From Nocardia africana NBRC 100379 (GTDB lineage Bacteria; Actinomycetota; Actinomycetes; Mycobacteriales; Mycobacteriaceae), in the NCBI RefSeq assembly GCF_001612635.1, contig NZ_BDAV01000005.1, positions 124,001 through 188,000 on the forward strand: 64,000 nucleotides of DNA, in the 5' to 3' direction. The stretch's first letter is position 1. Each line of letters starts with the position of its first letter. Below, piece after piece: positions 17,332 through 26,545 of this stretch. Position numbers and translations under genes: made by a program. The notes below the pieces were generated by a model. The model did no database searches and was not told the DNA's origin. It saw only the letters and a program-made list of their open reading frames with translations.

Positions 17332-18564
17332 ATGTCCACTCGCCGCTGCCGATTCAGTGTTGCGCTGGGAGCTATCGCCCTGGTGACGACGCTGATGGCC
17401 GCGTGCTCGTCATCCCCGGATCCGGCGTCGAATCCGACGCGGGGCACCCCGGGGCCCGCCGCGCCGGCCATTGCGATGGTCCCGGCCACGGGTAGTGCCG
17501 ACGTCGATCCGCTCGGCACGATCGAGGTGAGCGCAACCGACGGCATCCTCACGGATGTGACGTTGACCAACGAAGAAGGTAAACAGGTCGACGGCACGCT
17601 CAATCCGGAGCGAACCGCGTGGAAGCCGAAGGTTCCGCTCGGTTACGGCCACAACTACAAGATGACCGCGAACGGCATCACCGTCACCGGACCCAGCGGT
17701 CCGATGACCTCGTCGTTCACCACGCTCACTCCCAGCAACCAGGTCAAGGCGTATCTGACCACCACCGGCGGGCAGCCGCTGGCCGAGGGCGGAACCTACG
17801 GTGTGGGCACTGTCATCGTCGCCCACTTCGACGAGGCGGTCGGTGACCGGGCGGCGGCCGAGAAGCGGCTGTCGGTGACGACGGAGCCGCAGGTCCAGGG
17901 CTCGTGGTACTGGCTCGACGACAAGAACGCGCACTGGCGGCCGCAGCAGTACTGGCAGCCCGGCACGAAGGTCACCGTCGCGGCGAACATCTTCGGTGCT
18001 CAGCTGGGGCCCGGTCTGTTCGGCCAGGAGGACTCCAAGACCAGCTTCACCATCGGTGACTCGCACGTCTCCATAGCCGACGACAACACCCATGAAGTGC
18101 AGGTGTTCGAGAACGGCAAGCTGATCCGCACCATGCCCACCTCGATGGGCCGCGGCGGCAGTGAACAGGTCGGCGGCAAGACGATCTACTTCAACACTCC
18201 CGCCGGCATCTACACCGTGATGGGCAAGGGCAATCCGGTGATCATGGACTCCTCCAGCTACGGCCTGCCGGTGAACTCGCGCCTGGGCTACAAGGAGGCG
18301 ATCGGCTGGGCCACCCAGATCAGTGGTGACGGCATCTACCTGCATCAGCTCGACTCCACGGTCTGGGCGCAGGGCAACACCGACACCTCGCACGGCTGTC
18401 TGAACCTCAATCTCGAGAACGCGCGCTGGTTCTACAACTTCGCCGTCCCGGGCGATGTGGTCGAAGTCCGTAACACCAGCGGGCCGCCGCTGCCGTCGTG
18501 GAACAACGGCGACTGGATTGTGCCGTGGGATCAGTGGGTGGCCGGCAGCGCGCTGCACTCCTGA
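17332..18564 (+). CDS. Lipoprotein L,D-transpeptidase (LdtB-like)
   Basis: Makes 3-3 peptidoglycan cross-links on the outer face of the membrane. The 410-residue precursor has a signal peptide ending in the lipobox LMAAC (Cys near 24), then two Ig-like beta domains (about 45-250) and the YkuD catalytic domain. The active site reads YLHQLDSTVWAQ ... TSHGCLNL, with the catalytic Cys in SHGC. The order is that of mycobacterial LdtB/LdtMt2. The ATG start follows AGGAGA at normal distance. A tryptophan-rich C-terminus (SWNNGDWIVPWDQW) is also typical. It faces a response regulator gene across a structured leader. Confidence 0.95.
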   Translation: MSTRRCRFSVALGAIALVTTLMAACSSSPDPASNPTRGTPGPAAPAIAMVPATGSADVDPLGTIEVSATDGILTDVTLTNEEGKQVDGTLNPERTAWKPKVPLGYGHNYKMTANGITVTGPSGPMTSSFTTLTPSNQVKAYLTTTGGQPLAEGGTYGVGTVIVAHFDEAVGDRAAAEKRLSVTTEPQVQGSWYWLDDKNAHWRPQQYWQPGTKVTVAANIFGAQLGPGLFGQEDSKTSFTIGDSHVSIADDNTHEVQVFENGKLIRTMPTSMGRGGSEQVGGKTIYFNTPAGIYTVMGKGNPVIMDSSSYGLPVNSRLGYKEAIGWATQISGDGIYLHQLDSTVWAQGNTDTSHGCLNLNLENARWFYNFAVPGDVVEVRNTSGPPLPSWNNGDWIVPWDQWVAGSALHS

Positions 18565-18597
18565 GCGCCACCGCACCGATCGCCACGGCGGCCGGCT

Positions 18598-19521
18598 TCA
18601 GCGCCGCACCGGATACCGCTGGTCCAGCTCGAGATTCACGCCGAGGACGTCGACCCTGGGCTCCCCCAGGAAGCCCAGGTCACGACCGTCGGTGTGCGCC
18701 GCCACCACGGCGGCGACCTGCTCGGACGTGATCCCCCGGGCGGCCGCCACCCGTGCGCTCTGGATCTGCGCGTAGCGCGGTGAGATGTGCGGATCCAGTC
18801 CGGAACCCGATGCGGTGACCGCGTCGGAGGGCACCGGGGTATCGGCCGGCGCGTCACCGCGGACGGGGACGATCAGCCCGGCCGAATAGTCCGTCCCGGG
18901 CTGGGCACAGTCCACCCGGACCCCGCGGTAGGCGTCCTGGAACGGCACCGCCGGGCACGCCTCGTTCACACTGACGACCTTCGTGGGCGCGGTGACCTCC
19001 CCGTGGCCGTCGCGGGGACCGAAGACCGCCAGCACCGCACCGACCCCGCCGGGCGTGCAGAACGGCCGCGCCCCGGAGACGCCCTCGCGCTCGCCGACCT
19101 GTTTGCTGCGCGTGCAGACCGTGGTCAGCAAACTTGCCTTCGATTGTGCCGGGTCGGTCGCCAGGGTGTCGACGACGTCCTCCGGACCTTTGTTGCCGAA
19201 GTTGGTGTTGGTCGGGTCGTAGCCGTCGGGGCGGCTGCCGTCGGCCGGAGCGGAATTCGACGGGCGCGTCTGGAAGTACTGCGGCAGCGCCGCGCCCTTG
19301 CCGTCGGTGAACGCCTGCCCGATCAGGCTGCTGCCGACCAGTGTTCCGTCCCGGTGGACCAGTGAGCCCTCGGCCTTGTCGTGCAGGCCCGGCAACTGGG
19401 CGACCGCGAAAACGGCCAGCGGATAGGCGATTCCGGTGATCACCGTGAGTACGAGCAGTGCTCGTACCGCGGCCAGATGCTGGCGGAACCAGGTGGTGTA
19501 TCGCATCGAGAAGGAAGGCAT
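18598..19521 (-). CDS. kdpC: Potassium-transporting ATPase subunit KdpC, enlarged
   Basis: Single-span subunit that stabilises the KdpFABC pump. The membrane helix lies near 20-42, followed by GSSLIGQAF, YFQTRPS and, late, VTASGSGLDPHISPRYA with LGFLGEPRVDVL. All are KdpC landmarks. At 307 residues it is about 100 longer than the usual 190-200. The extra stretch (about 120-225) lies outside the membrane and carries four cysteines (VCTR, PFCTP, EACPA, VDCAQ), so disulfides are likely. The ATG lies one base after the kdpB stop. It converges with the L,D-transpeptidase 33 bases away with no clear terminator. Confidence 0.93.
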   Translation of the reverse strand: MPSFSMRYTTWFRQHLAAVRALLVLTVITGIAYPLAVFAVAQLPGLHDKAEGSLVHRDGTLVGSSLIGQAFTDGKGAALPQYFQTRPSNSAPADGSRPDGYDPTNTNFGNKGPEDVVDTLATDPAQSKASLLTTVCTRSKQVGEREGVSGARPFCTPGGVGAVLAVFGPRDGHGEVTAPTKVVSVNEACPAVPFQDAYRGVRVDCAQPGTDYSAGLIVPVRGDAPADTPVPSDAVTASGSGLDPHISPRYAQIQSARVAAARGITSEQVAAVVAAHTDGRDLGFLGEPRVDVLGVNLELDQRYPVRR

Positions 19522-19522
19522 A

Positions 19523-21676
19523 TCAGGACATCCCCGGCAGGAATCGGACGACAAGGTCGATGAGTTTGATGCCGATGAACGGGGCGACGATCCCGCCCGC
19601 CCCGTAGATGGCGAGGTTGCGGCTGAGCAGTTTCGACGCACTCGACGGGCGATAGTCGACGCCGCGCAGAGCCAGCGGGATCAGCGCCACGATGACGACC
19701 GCGTTGAAGATCACCGCCGACAGGATCGCCGACTGGGGACTGTGCAACCGCATCACGTTGAGCACGTCCAAACCGGGGAACAACGCCACGAACAGCGCGG
19801 GAATGATCGCGAAGTACTTGGCGATGTCGTTGGCGATGGAGAAGGTCGTCAGCGCACCCCGGGTGATCAGCAACTGTTTGCCGATCTCGACGATCTCGAT
19901 CAGTTTGGTCGGATCCGAATCCAGATCGACCATGTTGCCGGCTTCCTTGGCCGCCGACGTTCCGGTGTTCATCGCGACGCCGACGTCGGCCTGCGCCAGC
20001 GCCGGGGCGTCGTTGGTGCCGTCGCCGGTCATGGCGACCAGACGTCCGCCGGCCTGCTCGCTCTTGATCAGCGCCAGCTTGTCCTCGGGAGTGGCCTCGG
20101 CCAGGAAGTCGTCGACTCCGGCCTCGTCGGCGATCGCCTTGGCGGTGAGGGGATTGTCGCCGGTGATCATCACCGTGCGAATTCCCATGCGGCGCATCTC
20201 GTCGAAGCGTTCCCGCATGCCCTGTTTCACCACATCCTTCAGATGGACCACACCGAGCAGCCGGGCCCGCCCATCGAGCAGCTCGCCGACCACCAGCGGT
20301 GTGCCACCGGAGGCCGAGATGCCGTCCACGGTCCGGCCCACCTCGTCCGGCACCGCACCACCGTGCGCGCGAACCCATTCCGTGACCGCGCTGGCCGCAC
20401 CCTTGCGCAGCTGATGCCCGTCACGCAGATCCACCCCGGACATCCGCGTCTGGGCGGTGAATTCCACCCAGTGCGCACCCGCGAGTTCACCCGGAGTGCG
20501 TTCGCGCTTGCCGTAGGCGGACTTCGCGAAGACCACGATCGAGCGTCCCTCGGGTGTTTCGTCGGCGAGGCTGGAAAGCTGTGCGGCGTCGGCCATCTCG
20601 TCCTCGGTCACCCCCGGCATGGCGACGAAACTCGATGCCTGCCGGTTGCCGAGGGTGATGGTGCCGGTCTTGTCGAGCAGCAGTGTGTTCACATCGCCGG
20701 CGGCCTCGACCGCGCGGCCCGACATCGCCAGGACATTGCGCTGGACGAGCCGGTCCATCCCCGCGATGCCGATCGCCGACAGCAGCGCGCCGATTGTCGT
20801 CGGGATCAGGCAGACGAGCAACGACACCATGACGATGCCGGTCACCCCGTTGATATCCAGTGCGGCGGTGTCACCGACTCCCGGGTTGTTCACCTTCGAG
20901 AAGATCGCCGGCGGTTGCAGCGTGACCACGGCGAAAACGAAAATGATCGTCAAGCTCGCGAGCAGGATGTTCAATGCGATCTCGTTGGGCGTCTTCTGCC
21001 TGCTGGCGCCCTCGACGAGCGCGATCATCTTGTCGATGAAGCTGCCGCCCGGTTCCTGGGTGATCTTCACGACGATGCGGTCCGACAGCACCGTAGTACC
21101 GCCGGTGACCGCCGACCGGTCGCCGCCGGATTCGCGGATCACCGGCGCGGATTCGCCGGTGATCGCCGATTCGTCGACCGAGGCGATGCCCTCCACGACG
21201 TCGCCGTCGCCCGGAACCACCTGCCCGGCCTCGACCACCACATGGTCGCCGCGCCGCAGTTCGGGTGCGGGAACCCGCTCCTCGAGCGGCGAGTCGGCGC
21301 CCGGATGCCAGTTCACCAATCGCCGGGCGACGGTGTCGGTCTTGGCTTTTCGCAACGTATCGGCTTGCGCCTTACCGCGGCCCTCCGCGACGGCCTCGGC
21401 CAGGTTCGCGAAGATCACCGTCAGCCACAGCCACACCACGATCGACCAGGCGAAGACCGTGGGATGGGCGACGGCGAGGATCGTGGACCACATCGCGCCG
21501 ATCTCCACGATCAGCATCACCGGATTGCGCCACAGCGTGCGTGGATCCAGTTTGCGCAGGGCCTCGGGCAGCGACCGCGCGAGCATCACGGGATCGAACA
21601 TGCCGCGGGTGACCCGGCGCGAGGACGGTTTTCCGCCGTGCGGGGCGGCCACGGAATCGGTTGTCGGAGCGGTCAT
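19523..21676 (-). CDS. kdpB: Potassium-transporting ATPase subunit KdpB
   Basis: P-type ATPase subunit that powers high-affinity K+ uptake. The 717-residue protein has the phosphorylation site [10 protein letters not shown], the TGES-type actuator motif [10 protein letters not shown], and [14 protein letters not shown] in the P domain. Length is slightly above E. coli KdpB because of an extended N-terminus. It starts one base after kdpA ends and is followed at once by kdpC, so the three are translated together. Confidence 0.98.
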   Translation of the reverse strand: MTAPTTDSVAAPHGGKPSSRRVTRGMFDPVMLARSLPEALRKLDPRTLWRNPVMLIVEIGAMWSTILAVAHPTVFAWSIVVWLWLTVIFANLAEAVAEGRGKAQADTLRKAKTDTVARRLVNWHPGADSPLEERVPAPELRRGDHVVVEAGQVVPGDGDVVEGIASVDESAITGESAPVIRESGGDRSAVTGGTTVLSDRIVVKITQEPGGSFIDKMIALVEGASRQKTPNEIALNILLASLTIIFVFAVVTLQPPAIFSKVNNPGVGDTAALDINGVTGIVMVSLLVCLIPTTIGALLSAIGIAGMDRLVQRNVLAMSGRAVEAAGDVNTLLLDKTGTITLGNRQASSFVAMPGVTEDEMADAAQLSSLADETPEGRSIVVFAKSAYGKRERTPGELAGAHWVEFTAQTRMSGVDLRDGHQLRKGAASAVTEWVRAHGGAVPDEVGRTVDGISASGGTPLVVGELLDGRARLLGVVHLKDVVKQGMRERFDEMRRMGIRTVMITGDNPLTAKAIADEAGVDDFLAEATPEDKLALIKSEQAGGRLVAMTGDGTNDAPALAQADVGVAMNTGTSAAKEAGNMVDLDSDPTKLIEIVEIGKQLLITRGALTTFSIANDIAKYFAIIPALFVALFPGLDVLNVMRLHSPQSAILSAVIFNAVVIVALIPLALRGVDYRPSSASKLLSRNLAIYGAGGIVAPFIGIKLIDLVVRFLPGMS

Positions 21677-21677
21677 G

Positions 21678-23348
21678 TCAGTGGATTCCTTCGGCGAGCG
21701 GCCCGAGCGCCAGCATGGGCAGGAAGGTCAGGGCGACCAGGATCAGCGTCACGCCGGCGACCATGCCGACGAACTGCGGCCGATGCGTCGGCAACGTGCC
21801 GATCGATTCCGGCGTATGCCCCTGGTGGGCCAGCGATCCGGCCAGCGCGAGAACGAGAACGATGGGAACGAATCGGCCGAACACCATCGCCAGGCCGAGG
21901 GCGGTATTCCACCAGACGGTGTTGCCGCTGAGCCCGGCGAAGGCCGAGCCGTTGTTGTTGGCGGCCGAGGTGAAGGCGTAGAGCACCTCCGACAGGCCGT
22001 GCGGGCCCGAATTCGCCATGGCCGCACGCTCGCCCGGCAACGCCATCGCGATCGCGGTGCCCACCAGTGCGATCAGTGGAGTGACGAGGAAATACGATGC
22101 GGCGAACTTGATTTCGCGCGGCGTGATCTTCTTGCCGAGATATTCGGGTGTACGCCCGACCATCAGCCCGGCGACGAAGACGGTGATCACCGCCAGGATC
22201 AACATGCCGTACAGGCCCGATCCGACACCACCGGGCGCGACCTCACCCAGCTGCATGTTGACCATGGTCATCATGCCGCCGAGGCTGGTGTAGGAATCGT
22301 GGGCGGAATCGACGGCGCCGGTAGAGGTCAGGGTGCTCGAGGCCGCGAAGGTCGCGGAATCGGCGACGCCGAAACGTGTTTCGACTCCCTCCAGCGCGGA
22401 TCCGACCGCCGTCGGAACGGTGCCGTGGTGGCGCAACTGCAGGAAGTTGGTCAGCGTCACGCTGATCAGCGCGAGGACACCCATCACCGAAGCGATCGCA
22501 TATCCCTGTCGGTTGCTGCCCACCATGCGGCCGAAGGTCCGCGGCAGCGAGAACGCGATCAGCAGGATCAGGAAAATCTGGATCCAGTTGGTCCAGGTCG
22601 TCGGATTCTCGAACGGGTGTGCGGAGTTCACATTGAAGAACCCGCCGCCGTTGGTGCCCAGCACCTTGATGACCTCTTGGGAGGCGACCGGTCCCCCCGG
22701 GATTGTCTGCGGCGCCCCGGACACCGTCTGCGCCACCTGATCGTGCAGATGAAAGTTCTGGATCGCACCGCCGGCGATCAGCACGATCGCGAAAACGAAA
22801 GCGATCGGCAGCAGGATTCGCAGCGTGCCGCGCACCAGATCGACCCAGAAATTTCCGAGATCACCGGTGTGGCGGCGAGCGAACCCACGCACCAGCGCGA
22901 CCGCCACCGCCATCCCGACAGCGGCCGAGAGGAAGTTCTGCACCGCGAGGCCGGCCATCTGAACCAGATGTCCCTGGGTGGATTCACCGGCGTAGTTCTG
23001 CCAATTGGTGTTGGTGACGAAACTGATCGCTGTGTTCCACGCCAGCGCCGCGGTCATTTCCGTGCCGGGCTGATGCAGGTGCAACGGCAAATGTCCCTGG
23101 ATCAGCTGGAGAAAGAACAGCGCCAGTACACCGACCGCGGAGAAGGCCAGCACGCTGCGGGCGTAGACGCCCCACGTCTGTTCCACCCCCGGATGGACGC
23201 CGACGGCTCGATAGACGATCCGTTCGACCCTCGAGTGTTTCGTCCCGGAATACACCCGATACATGTAGTCGCCGAGCGGTACGTAGACCGCGGCGAGCGC
23301 GATGATCAGGGTCGCCACGAAGACGACCCCGGCAGTGGTTGTGCTCAC
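21678..23348 (-). CDS. kdpA: Potassium-transporting ATPase subunit KdpA
   Basis: Channel-like subunit that selects and carries K+ in the Kdp complex. The 556-residue, roughly ten-helix protein has the pore segments [32 protein letters not shown] and [12 protein letters not shown], which line the selectivity filter. The GTG start directly follows the kdpF stop (TAG-GTG). All parts of a normal KdpA are present. Confidence 0.98.
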   Translation of the reverse strand: MSTTTAGVVFVATLIIALAAVYVPLGDYMYRVYSGTKHSRVERIVYRAVGVHPGVEQTWGVYARSVLAFSAVGVLALFFLQLIQGHLPLHLHQPGTEMTAALAWNTAISFVTNTNWQNYAGESTQGHLVQMAGLAVQNFLSAAVGMAVAVALVRGFARRHTGDLGNFWVDLVRGTLRILLPIAFVFAIVLIAGGAIQNFHLHDQVAQTVSGAPQTIPGGPVASQEVIKVLGTNGGGFFNVNSAHPFENPTTWTNWIQIFLILLIAFSLPRTFGRMVGSNRQGYAIASVMGVLALISVTLTNFLQLRHHGTVPTAVGSALEGVETRFGVADSATFAASSTLTSTGAVDSAHDSYTSLGGMMTMVNMQLGEVAPGGVGSGLYGMLILAVITVFVAGLMVGRTPEYLGKKITPREIKFAASYFLVTPLIALVGTAIAMALPGERAAMANSGPHGLSEVLYAFTSAANNNGSAFAGLSGNTVWWNTALGLAMVFGRFVPIVLVLALAGSLAHQGHTPESIGTLPTHRPQFVGMVAGVTLILVALTFLPMLALGPLAEGIH

Positions 23349-23435
23349 CTAGAACCTTTCCGGGAACAGCAGCGCCGCAACCATGTAGACGGCGACGCCG
23401 AGCGCCAGGATCAGACCGACGATGTTCTCGATCAC
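23349..23435 (-). CDS. kdpF: KdpF, small subunit of the Kdp pump
   Basis: A 28-residue single-span peptide, V-I-E-N-I-V-G-L-I-L-A-L-G-V-A-V-Y-M-V-A-A-L-L-F-P and a short charged tail (ERF). The size, the single helix and the FPE(R/K)F ending match KdpF, which sits between KdpA and KdpB and steadies the complex. Its GTG start overlaps the stop of the 27-residue ORF before it (GTGA), and its stop touches the kdpA start. Confidence 0.9.
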   Translation of the reverse strand: MIENIVGLILALGVAVYMVAALLFPERF

Positions 23436-23515
23436 AGCCGTTCCACCCCTCGTTGGAGCAGGCCGAGCAGGGCGAAGATCGCCACGGTCACGACGGTGAA
23501 CACCGCGACAGACAT
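23432..23515 (-). CDS. Short membrane peptide ahead of kdpF (27 aa)
   Basis: ATG with GAGAGG 9 bases upstream opens a 27-codon frame, MSVAVFTVVTVAIFALLGLL followed by QRGVERL. It has one hydrophobic span and a short basic/acidic tail. Its TGA overlaps the kdpF GTG, so it is the first cistron of the kdp operon. Similar short peptides occur ahead of kdpF in other actinobacteria, often unannotated. It may be an extra Kdp subunit or a coupling leader; its function is not known to me. Confidence 0.75.
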   Translation of the reverse strand: MSVAVFTVVTVAIFALLGLLQRGVERL

Positions 23516-23532
23516 AAGTGCAAACCTCTCTG

Positions 23533-23711
23533 TTGACGGCATCCGGAGCGGATGCGCCGCCAGAAAGTCAAGCGTCTCGAACGGTCCGTTTTCGACGGCC
23601 TTGACGGCTTCTTAGCGGCGCGGACGACGGCTTTGACGAGGTGCTTACGTCCCTCCAGCGTCCGCGAACGCGGCGTCAAAGTCAGCACCGGCCCCGTCAA
23701 GAAAGTGTCAA
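23533..23711. promoter_or_regulatory. Cluster of seven TTGAC/GTCAA motifs between the divergent kdp operons
   Basis: TTGAC occurs on the plus strand at 23533, 23601 and 23633, and on the minus strand (GTCAA on plus) at 23567, 23675, 23696 and 23707. The last three are direct repeats spaced 21 and 11 bases, about one and two helical turns. This is the arrangement OmpR-family regulators such as KdpE bind. Some copies may instead be -35 elements. The region serves kdpFABC to one side and kdpDE to the other. Confidence 0.5.
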
Positions 23712-23808
23712 GATCGGCAAACGACCGGCCGTGGCGGTGCACAGTGTGTTGTCCGGTTCGCCCAGTCGACGGGCACAGCGGCAATCACCGGGTCGTGAGG
23801 AGAAGACA

Positions 23809-23955
23809 GTGCCGGATTTCGCGGTCGCGGCGATGGTGATCATCGTCTTCGTCAGCTGCGCGCTGGGTCTGCGCGTCGCCGGCGGGCGCACCACTCGGGT
23901 CGTCCGGGTTTCGCACCGTCCACGTCGTCCGAATCGCGCGATGATGGACCTGTGA
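23809..23955 (+). CDS. Small membrane protein coupled to kdpD (48 aa)
   Basis: The GTG start follows GAGGAG by 6 bases and opens 48 codons: MPDFAVAAMVIIVFVSCALGL, then a strongly basic tail with several RR pairs (RPRRPNR) ending MMDL. One membrane helix with a positive inside tail is likely. Its TGA overlaps the kdpD GTG (GTGA), so kdpD translation is coupled to it. It could assist KdpD sensing or just be a leader cistron. I do not recognise a family. Confidence 0.7.
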   Translation: MPDFAVAAMVIIVFVSCALGLRVAGGRTTRVVRVSHRPRRPNRAMMDL

Positions 23956-26474
23956 AGCGCGGACAACTACGCATCTACCTCGGGGCCGCGCCCGGCGTGG
24001 GAAAGACCTACGCGATGCTCGGCGAGGCACATCGGCGAATAAGCCGTGGCCGCGACGTGGTCGCCGCGGTGGTGGAGACCCACGGCCGCAGCAAGACCGC
24101 GGAACTGCTCGAGGGCATCGAGCGCATACCGCCGGCGATGCGCACCTACCGCGGCACGACCATGCCCGAACTGGATCTCGACGCGGTGCTGCGCCGAGCG
24201 CCGGCCGTGGCCCTGGTCGACGAACTCGCGCATACGAACGTGCCGGGATCGAAGAACGAGAAGCGCTGGCAGGACGTCCACGAACTGCTCGACGCCGGTA
24301 TCGATGTCGTCTCCACGGTCAACGTTCAGCATCTGGACAGCCTCAACGACGTGGTCGAGCAGATCACCGGCGTGGTGCAACGCGAAACCGTGCCGGATTG
24401 GGTGGTGCGCGGCGCCGATCAGGTCGAACTGGTCGACATCACGCCGGAGGCGTTGCGGCGCAGACTTTCCCACGGCAACGTCTACACCGCCGAGAAGGTC
24501 GACGCGGCGCTGCGCAACTACTTCCGGCCCGGCAATCTCACCGCGCTGCGCGAACTGGCCCTGTTGTGGCTGGCCGACCAGGTCGACGCCGCGCTGGCCA
24601 AATACCGTGCCGACCACAAGATCACCGCCACCTGGGAGGCGCGCGAACGCGTGGTCGTCGCGGTGACCGGCGGGCCGGAATCGGAGACGATCGTGCGCCG
24701 CGCGAGCCGCATCGCCACCAAATCCAGCGCCGAGTTGATCGTCGTGCACGTGGTACGCGGCGACGGACTGGCCGGAGTGTCGGCGCAACGGCTGCACCGG
24801 TTGCGCGAGCTCGCCGCCGGACTCGGTTCCAGCCTGCACACGGTGACCGGCGAGAACGTCCCCAACGCCCTGCTGGATTTCGCCCGGCAGGTCAACGCGA
24901 CCCAGCTGGTGGTAGGCACCTCCCGGCGCTCGCGCTGGGCACGGATTCTCGATCAGGGCATCGGCGCGACCGTGGTGCAGCGGTCGGGGACGATCGACGT
25001 CCACATGGTCACCCACGAGGAGGCGCAACGGGGCCCGCGCTGGTCGGCGCTGCTGCGGCGGCAGCGGCCGACCGCGTCGTGGCTGGCCGCGCTGGTGGTG
25101 CCCACCCTGATCACCCTGGTCTGCTATCTGTGGCTCGATTCGCGACTCGATCTGGCCGGCGAGAGCGCGATGTACTTCATCGGCGTGATCGCGGTCGCCC
25201 TGCTCGGCGGTGTCGCCCCGGCCGCGCTGTCGGCGGTGCTGGGCGGGCTGCTGCTGAACTGGTTCTTCACCACCCCACGCCACAGTCTCACCATCGCCGA
25301 ACCCAATAATTTCCTCACCATCGTCGTGATGGCGGGGGTCGCGGTGGCGGTGGCGGCGCTGGTCGACATCTCGGCCAATCGCACCCGCGAGGCACGCACC
25401 GCCTCCCGCGAAGCCGAGTTGCTGACCCTGTTCGCCGGCGCGATCCTGCACGGCGCCGACCTGCCCGATCTGCTCGAGCGCGCCCGCGAGATCTACCGTC
25501 AGCGGGCGGTGAGTTTCGTCAGCGACGCGGAAGTGATCGCCTGCGTCGGTGACGATCCGGCGCGCACTCCCGGCGCCGCCGATACCGCGATCGGGGCCGG
25601 CGACGAGGAACATTGGCTGCTGCTCAGCGGGCGCGCGCTGACACCCGGTGACCGCCGGGTGCTCGCCGCGGTCGCCGGGCAGGCGGCCGGGCTGGTGCGC
25701 CAGCGCGAACTCGCCGATCAGGCCCAGGCGGCGGCCGGTGTGATGGCGGCCGACCGGCTGCGCCGCGCGCTGCTGTCGGCGGTCAGCCACGACCTGCGCA
25801 CGCCGCTGGCCGCGGCGAAGGCGGCGGTGTCGAGCCTGCGCAGTGAGGACGTGCAGTTCTCCCCTGCCGATACCGCCGAATTGCTGGAAGCCATCGAGGA
25901 ATCCACCGATCAGCTCACCGCGCTGGTCGGCAATCTGCTCGACTCCTCGCGGCTCGCGGCCGGCGCCGTGGAGCCCAACCTCAAACAGGTCTACCTGGAA
26001 GAGGTGGTCAACCGCGCGGTCGTCGGCGTCGGTATGGGCACCCGCGGTGTGCGGCAGGCGGCGATGGACCGGGTGAAGGTCGAGGTCGGCGAGGTGTCGG
26101 TCTACGCCGACAGCGGCCTGCTGGAACGGGTGCTGGCCAATCTGATCGACAACGCGCTGCGCTACTCGGCACCGCCCGGGACGGCGGTCCCCGACACACC
26201 GGTGCGGGTTGGCGCCGAACGCGACGGCGACCGGGTATCCATCACAGTGGTCGACTACGGTCCGGGCGTTCCGACCGGACTCGAGGACCAGATGTTCGAG
26301 CCGTTCCAACGACTGGGCGACCGCGACAATTCGACCGGTGTGGGCCTGGGCCTGTCGGTGGTCCGCGGATTCGTCGAGGCGATGGGCGGCACCGTGCACG
26401 CCGAGCCGACGCCGGGAGGTGGTCTGACCATGGTGGTCGAGCTGCCGGCCAGTGAAGTACAGGAGGCGTCGTGA
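23952..26474 (+). CDS. kdpD: Sensor histidine kinase KdpD
   Basis: Turgor/K+ sensor kinase controlling the Kdp pump. The 840-residue protein has the KdpD N-terminal domain (about 1-210) with Walker A GAAPGVGKTYAML and Walker B ALVDELAHTNVPG, a universal-stress-like domain (about 230-350), four membrane helices of the DUF4118 type (about 375-480), a weak GAF region, and a kinase core with SAVSHDLRTPLAAAK, LIDNALRYSAP and VGLGLSVVRGF. Full length for the family. It follows a 48-residue membrane ORF and precedes kdpE on a short duplicated junction. Confidence 0.97.
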   Translation: MKRGQLRIYLGAAPGVGKTYAMLGEAHRRISRGRDVVAAVVETHGRSKTAELLEGIERIPPAMRTYRGTTMPELDLDAVLRRAPAVALVDELAHTNVPGSKNEKRWQDVHELLDAGIDVVSTVNVQHLDSLNDVVEQITGVVQRETVPDWVVRGADQVELVDITPEALRRRLSHGNVYTAEKVDAALRNYFRPGNLTALRELALLWLADQVDAALAKYRADHKITATWEARERVVVAVTGGPESETIVRRASRIATKSSAELIVVHVVRGDGLAGVSAQRLHRLRELAAGLGSSLHTVTGENVPNALLDFARQVNATQLVVGTSRRSRWARILDQGIGATVVQRSGTIDVHMVTHEEAQRGPRWSALLRRQRPTASWLAALVVPTLITLVCYLWLDSRLDLAGESAMYFIGVIAVALLGGVAPAALSAVLGGLLLNWFFTTPRHSLTIAEPNNFLTIVVMAGVAVAVAALVDISANRTREARTASREAELLTLFAGAILHGADLPDLLERAREIYRQRAVSFVSDAEVIACVGDDPARTPGAADTAIGAGDEEHWLLLSGRALTPGDRRVLAAVAGQAAGLVRQRELADQAQAAAGVMAADRLRRALLSAVSHDLRTPLAAAKAAVSSLRSEDVQFSPADTAELLEAIEESTDQLTALVGNLLDSSRLAAGAVEPNLKQVYLEEVVNRAVVGVGMGTRGVRQAAMDRVKVEVGEVSVYADSGLLERVLANLIDNALRYSAPPGTAVPDTPVRVGAERDGDRVSITVVDYGPGVPTGLEDQMFEPFQRLGDRDNSTGVGLGLSVVRGFVEAMGGTVHAEPTPGGGLTMVVELPASEVQEAS

Positions 26475-26545
26475 GCAACACTGCGCAGCCCGCGCGCGAC
26501 GCCGACCGGGCGCGGGTGTCCCGCAACACACAGGAGGCGTCGTGA
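26459..26545 (+). repeat. Duplicated kdpD-kdpE junction with a 24-codon ORF between
   Basis: The 16-mer ACAGGAGGCGTCGTGA occurs at 26459-26474 and again at 26530-26545. In the first copy GTGA joins the kdpD stop to a new GTG; that frame runs 24 codons (MSNTAQPARDADRARVSRNT and EAS) and ends with TGA in the second copy, which overlaps the kdpE GTG. Each copy carries AGGAGG as a ribosome site. It looks like a tandem duplication of a coupling junction. The micro-ORF may act only as a translational relay. Confidence 0.7.
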
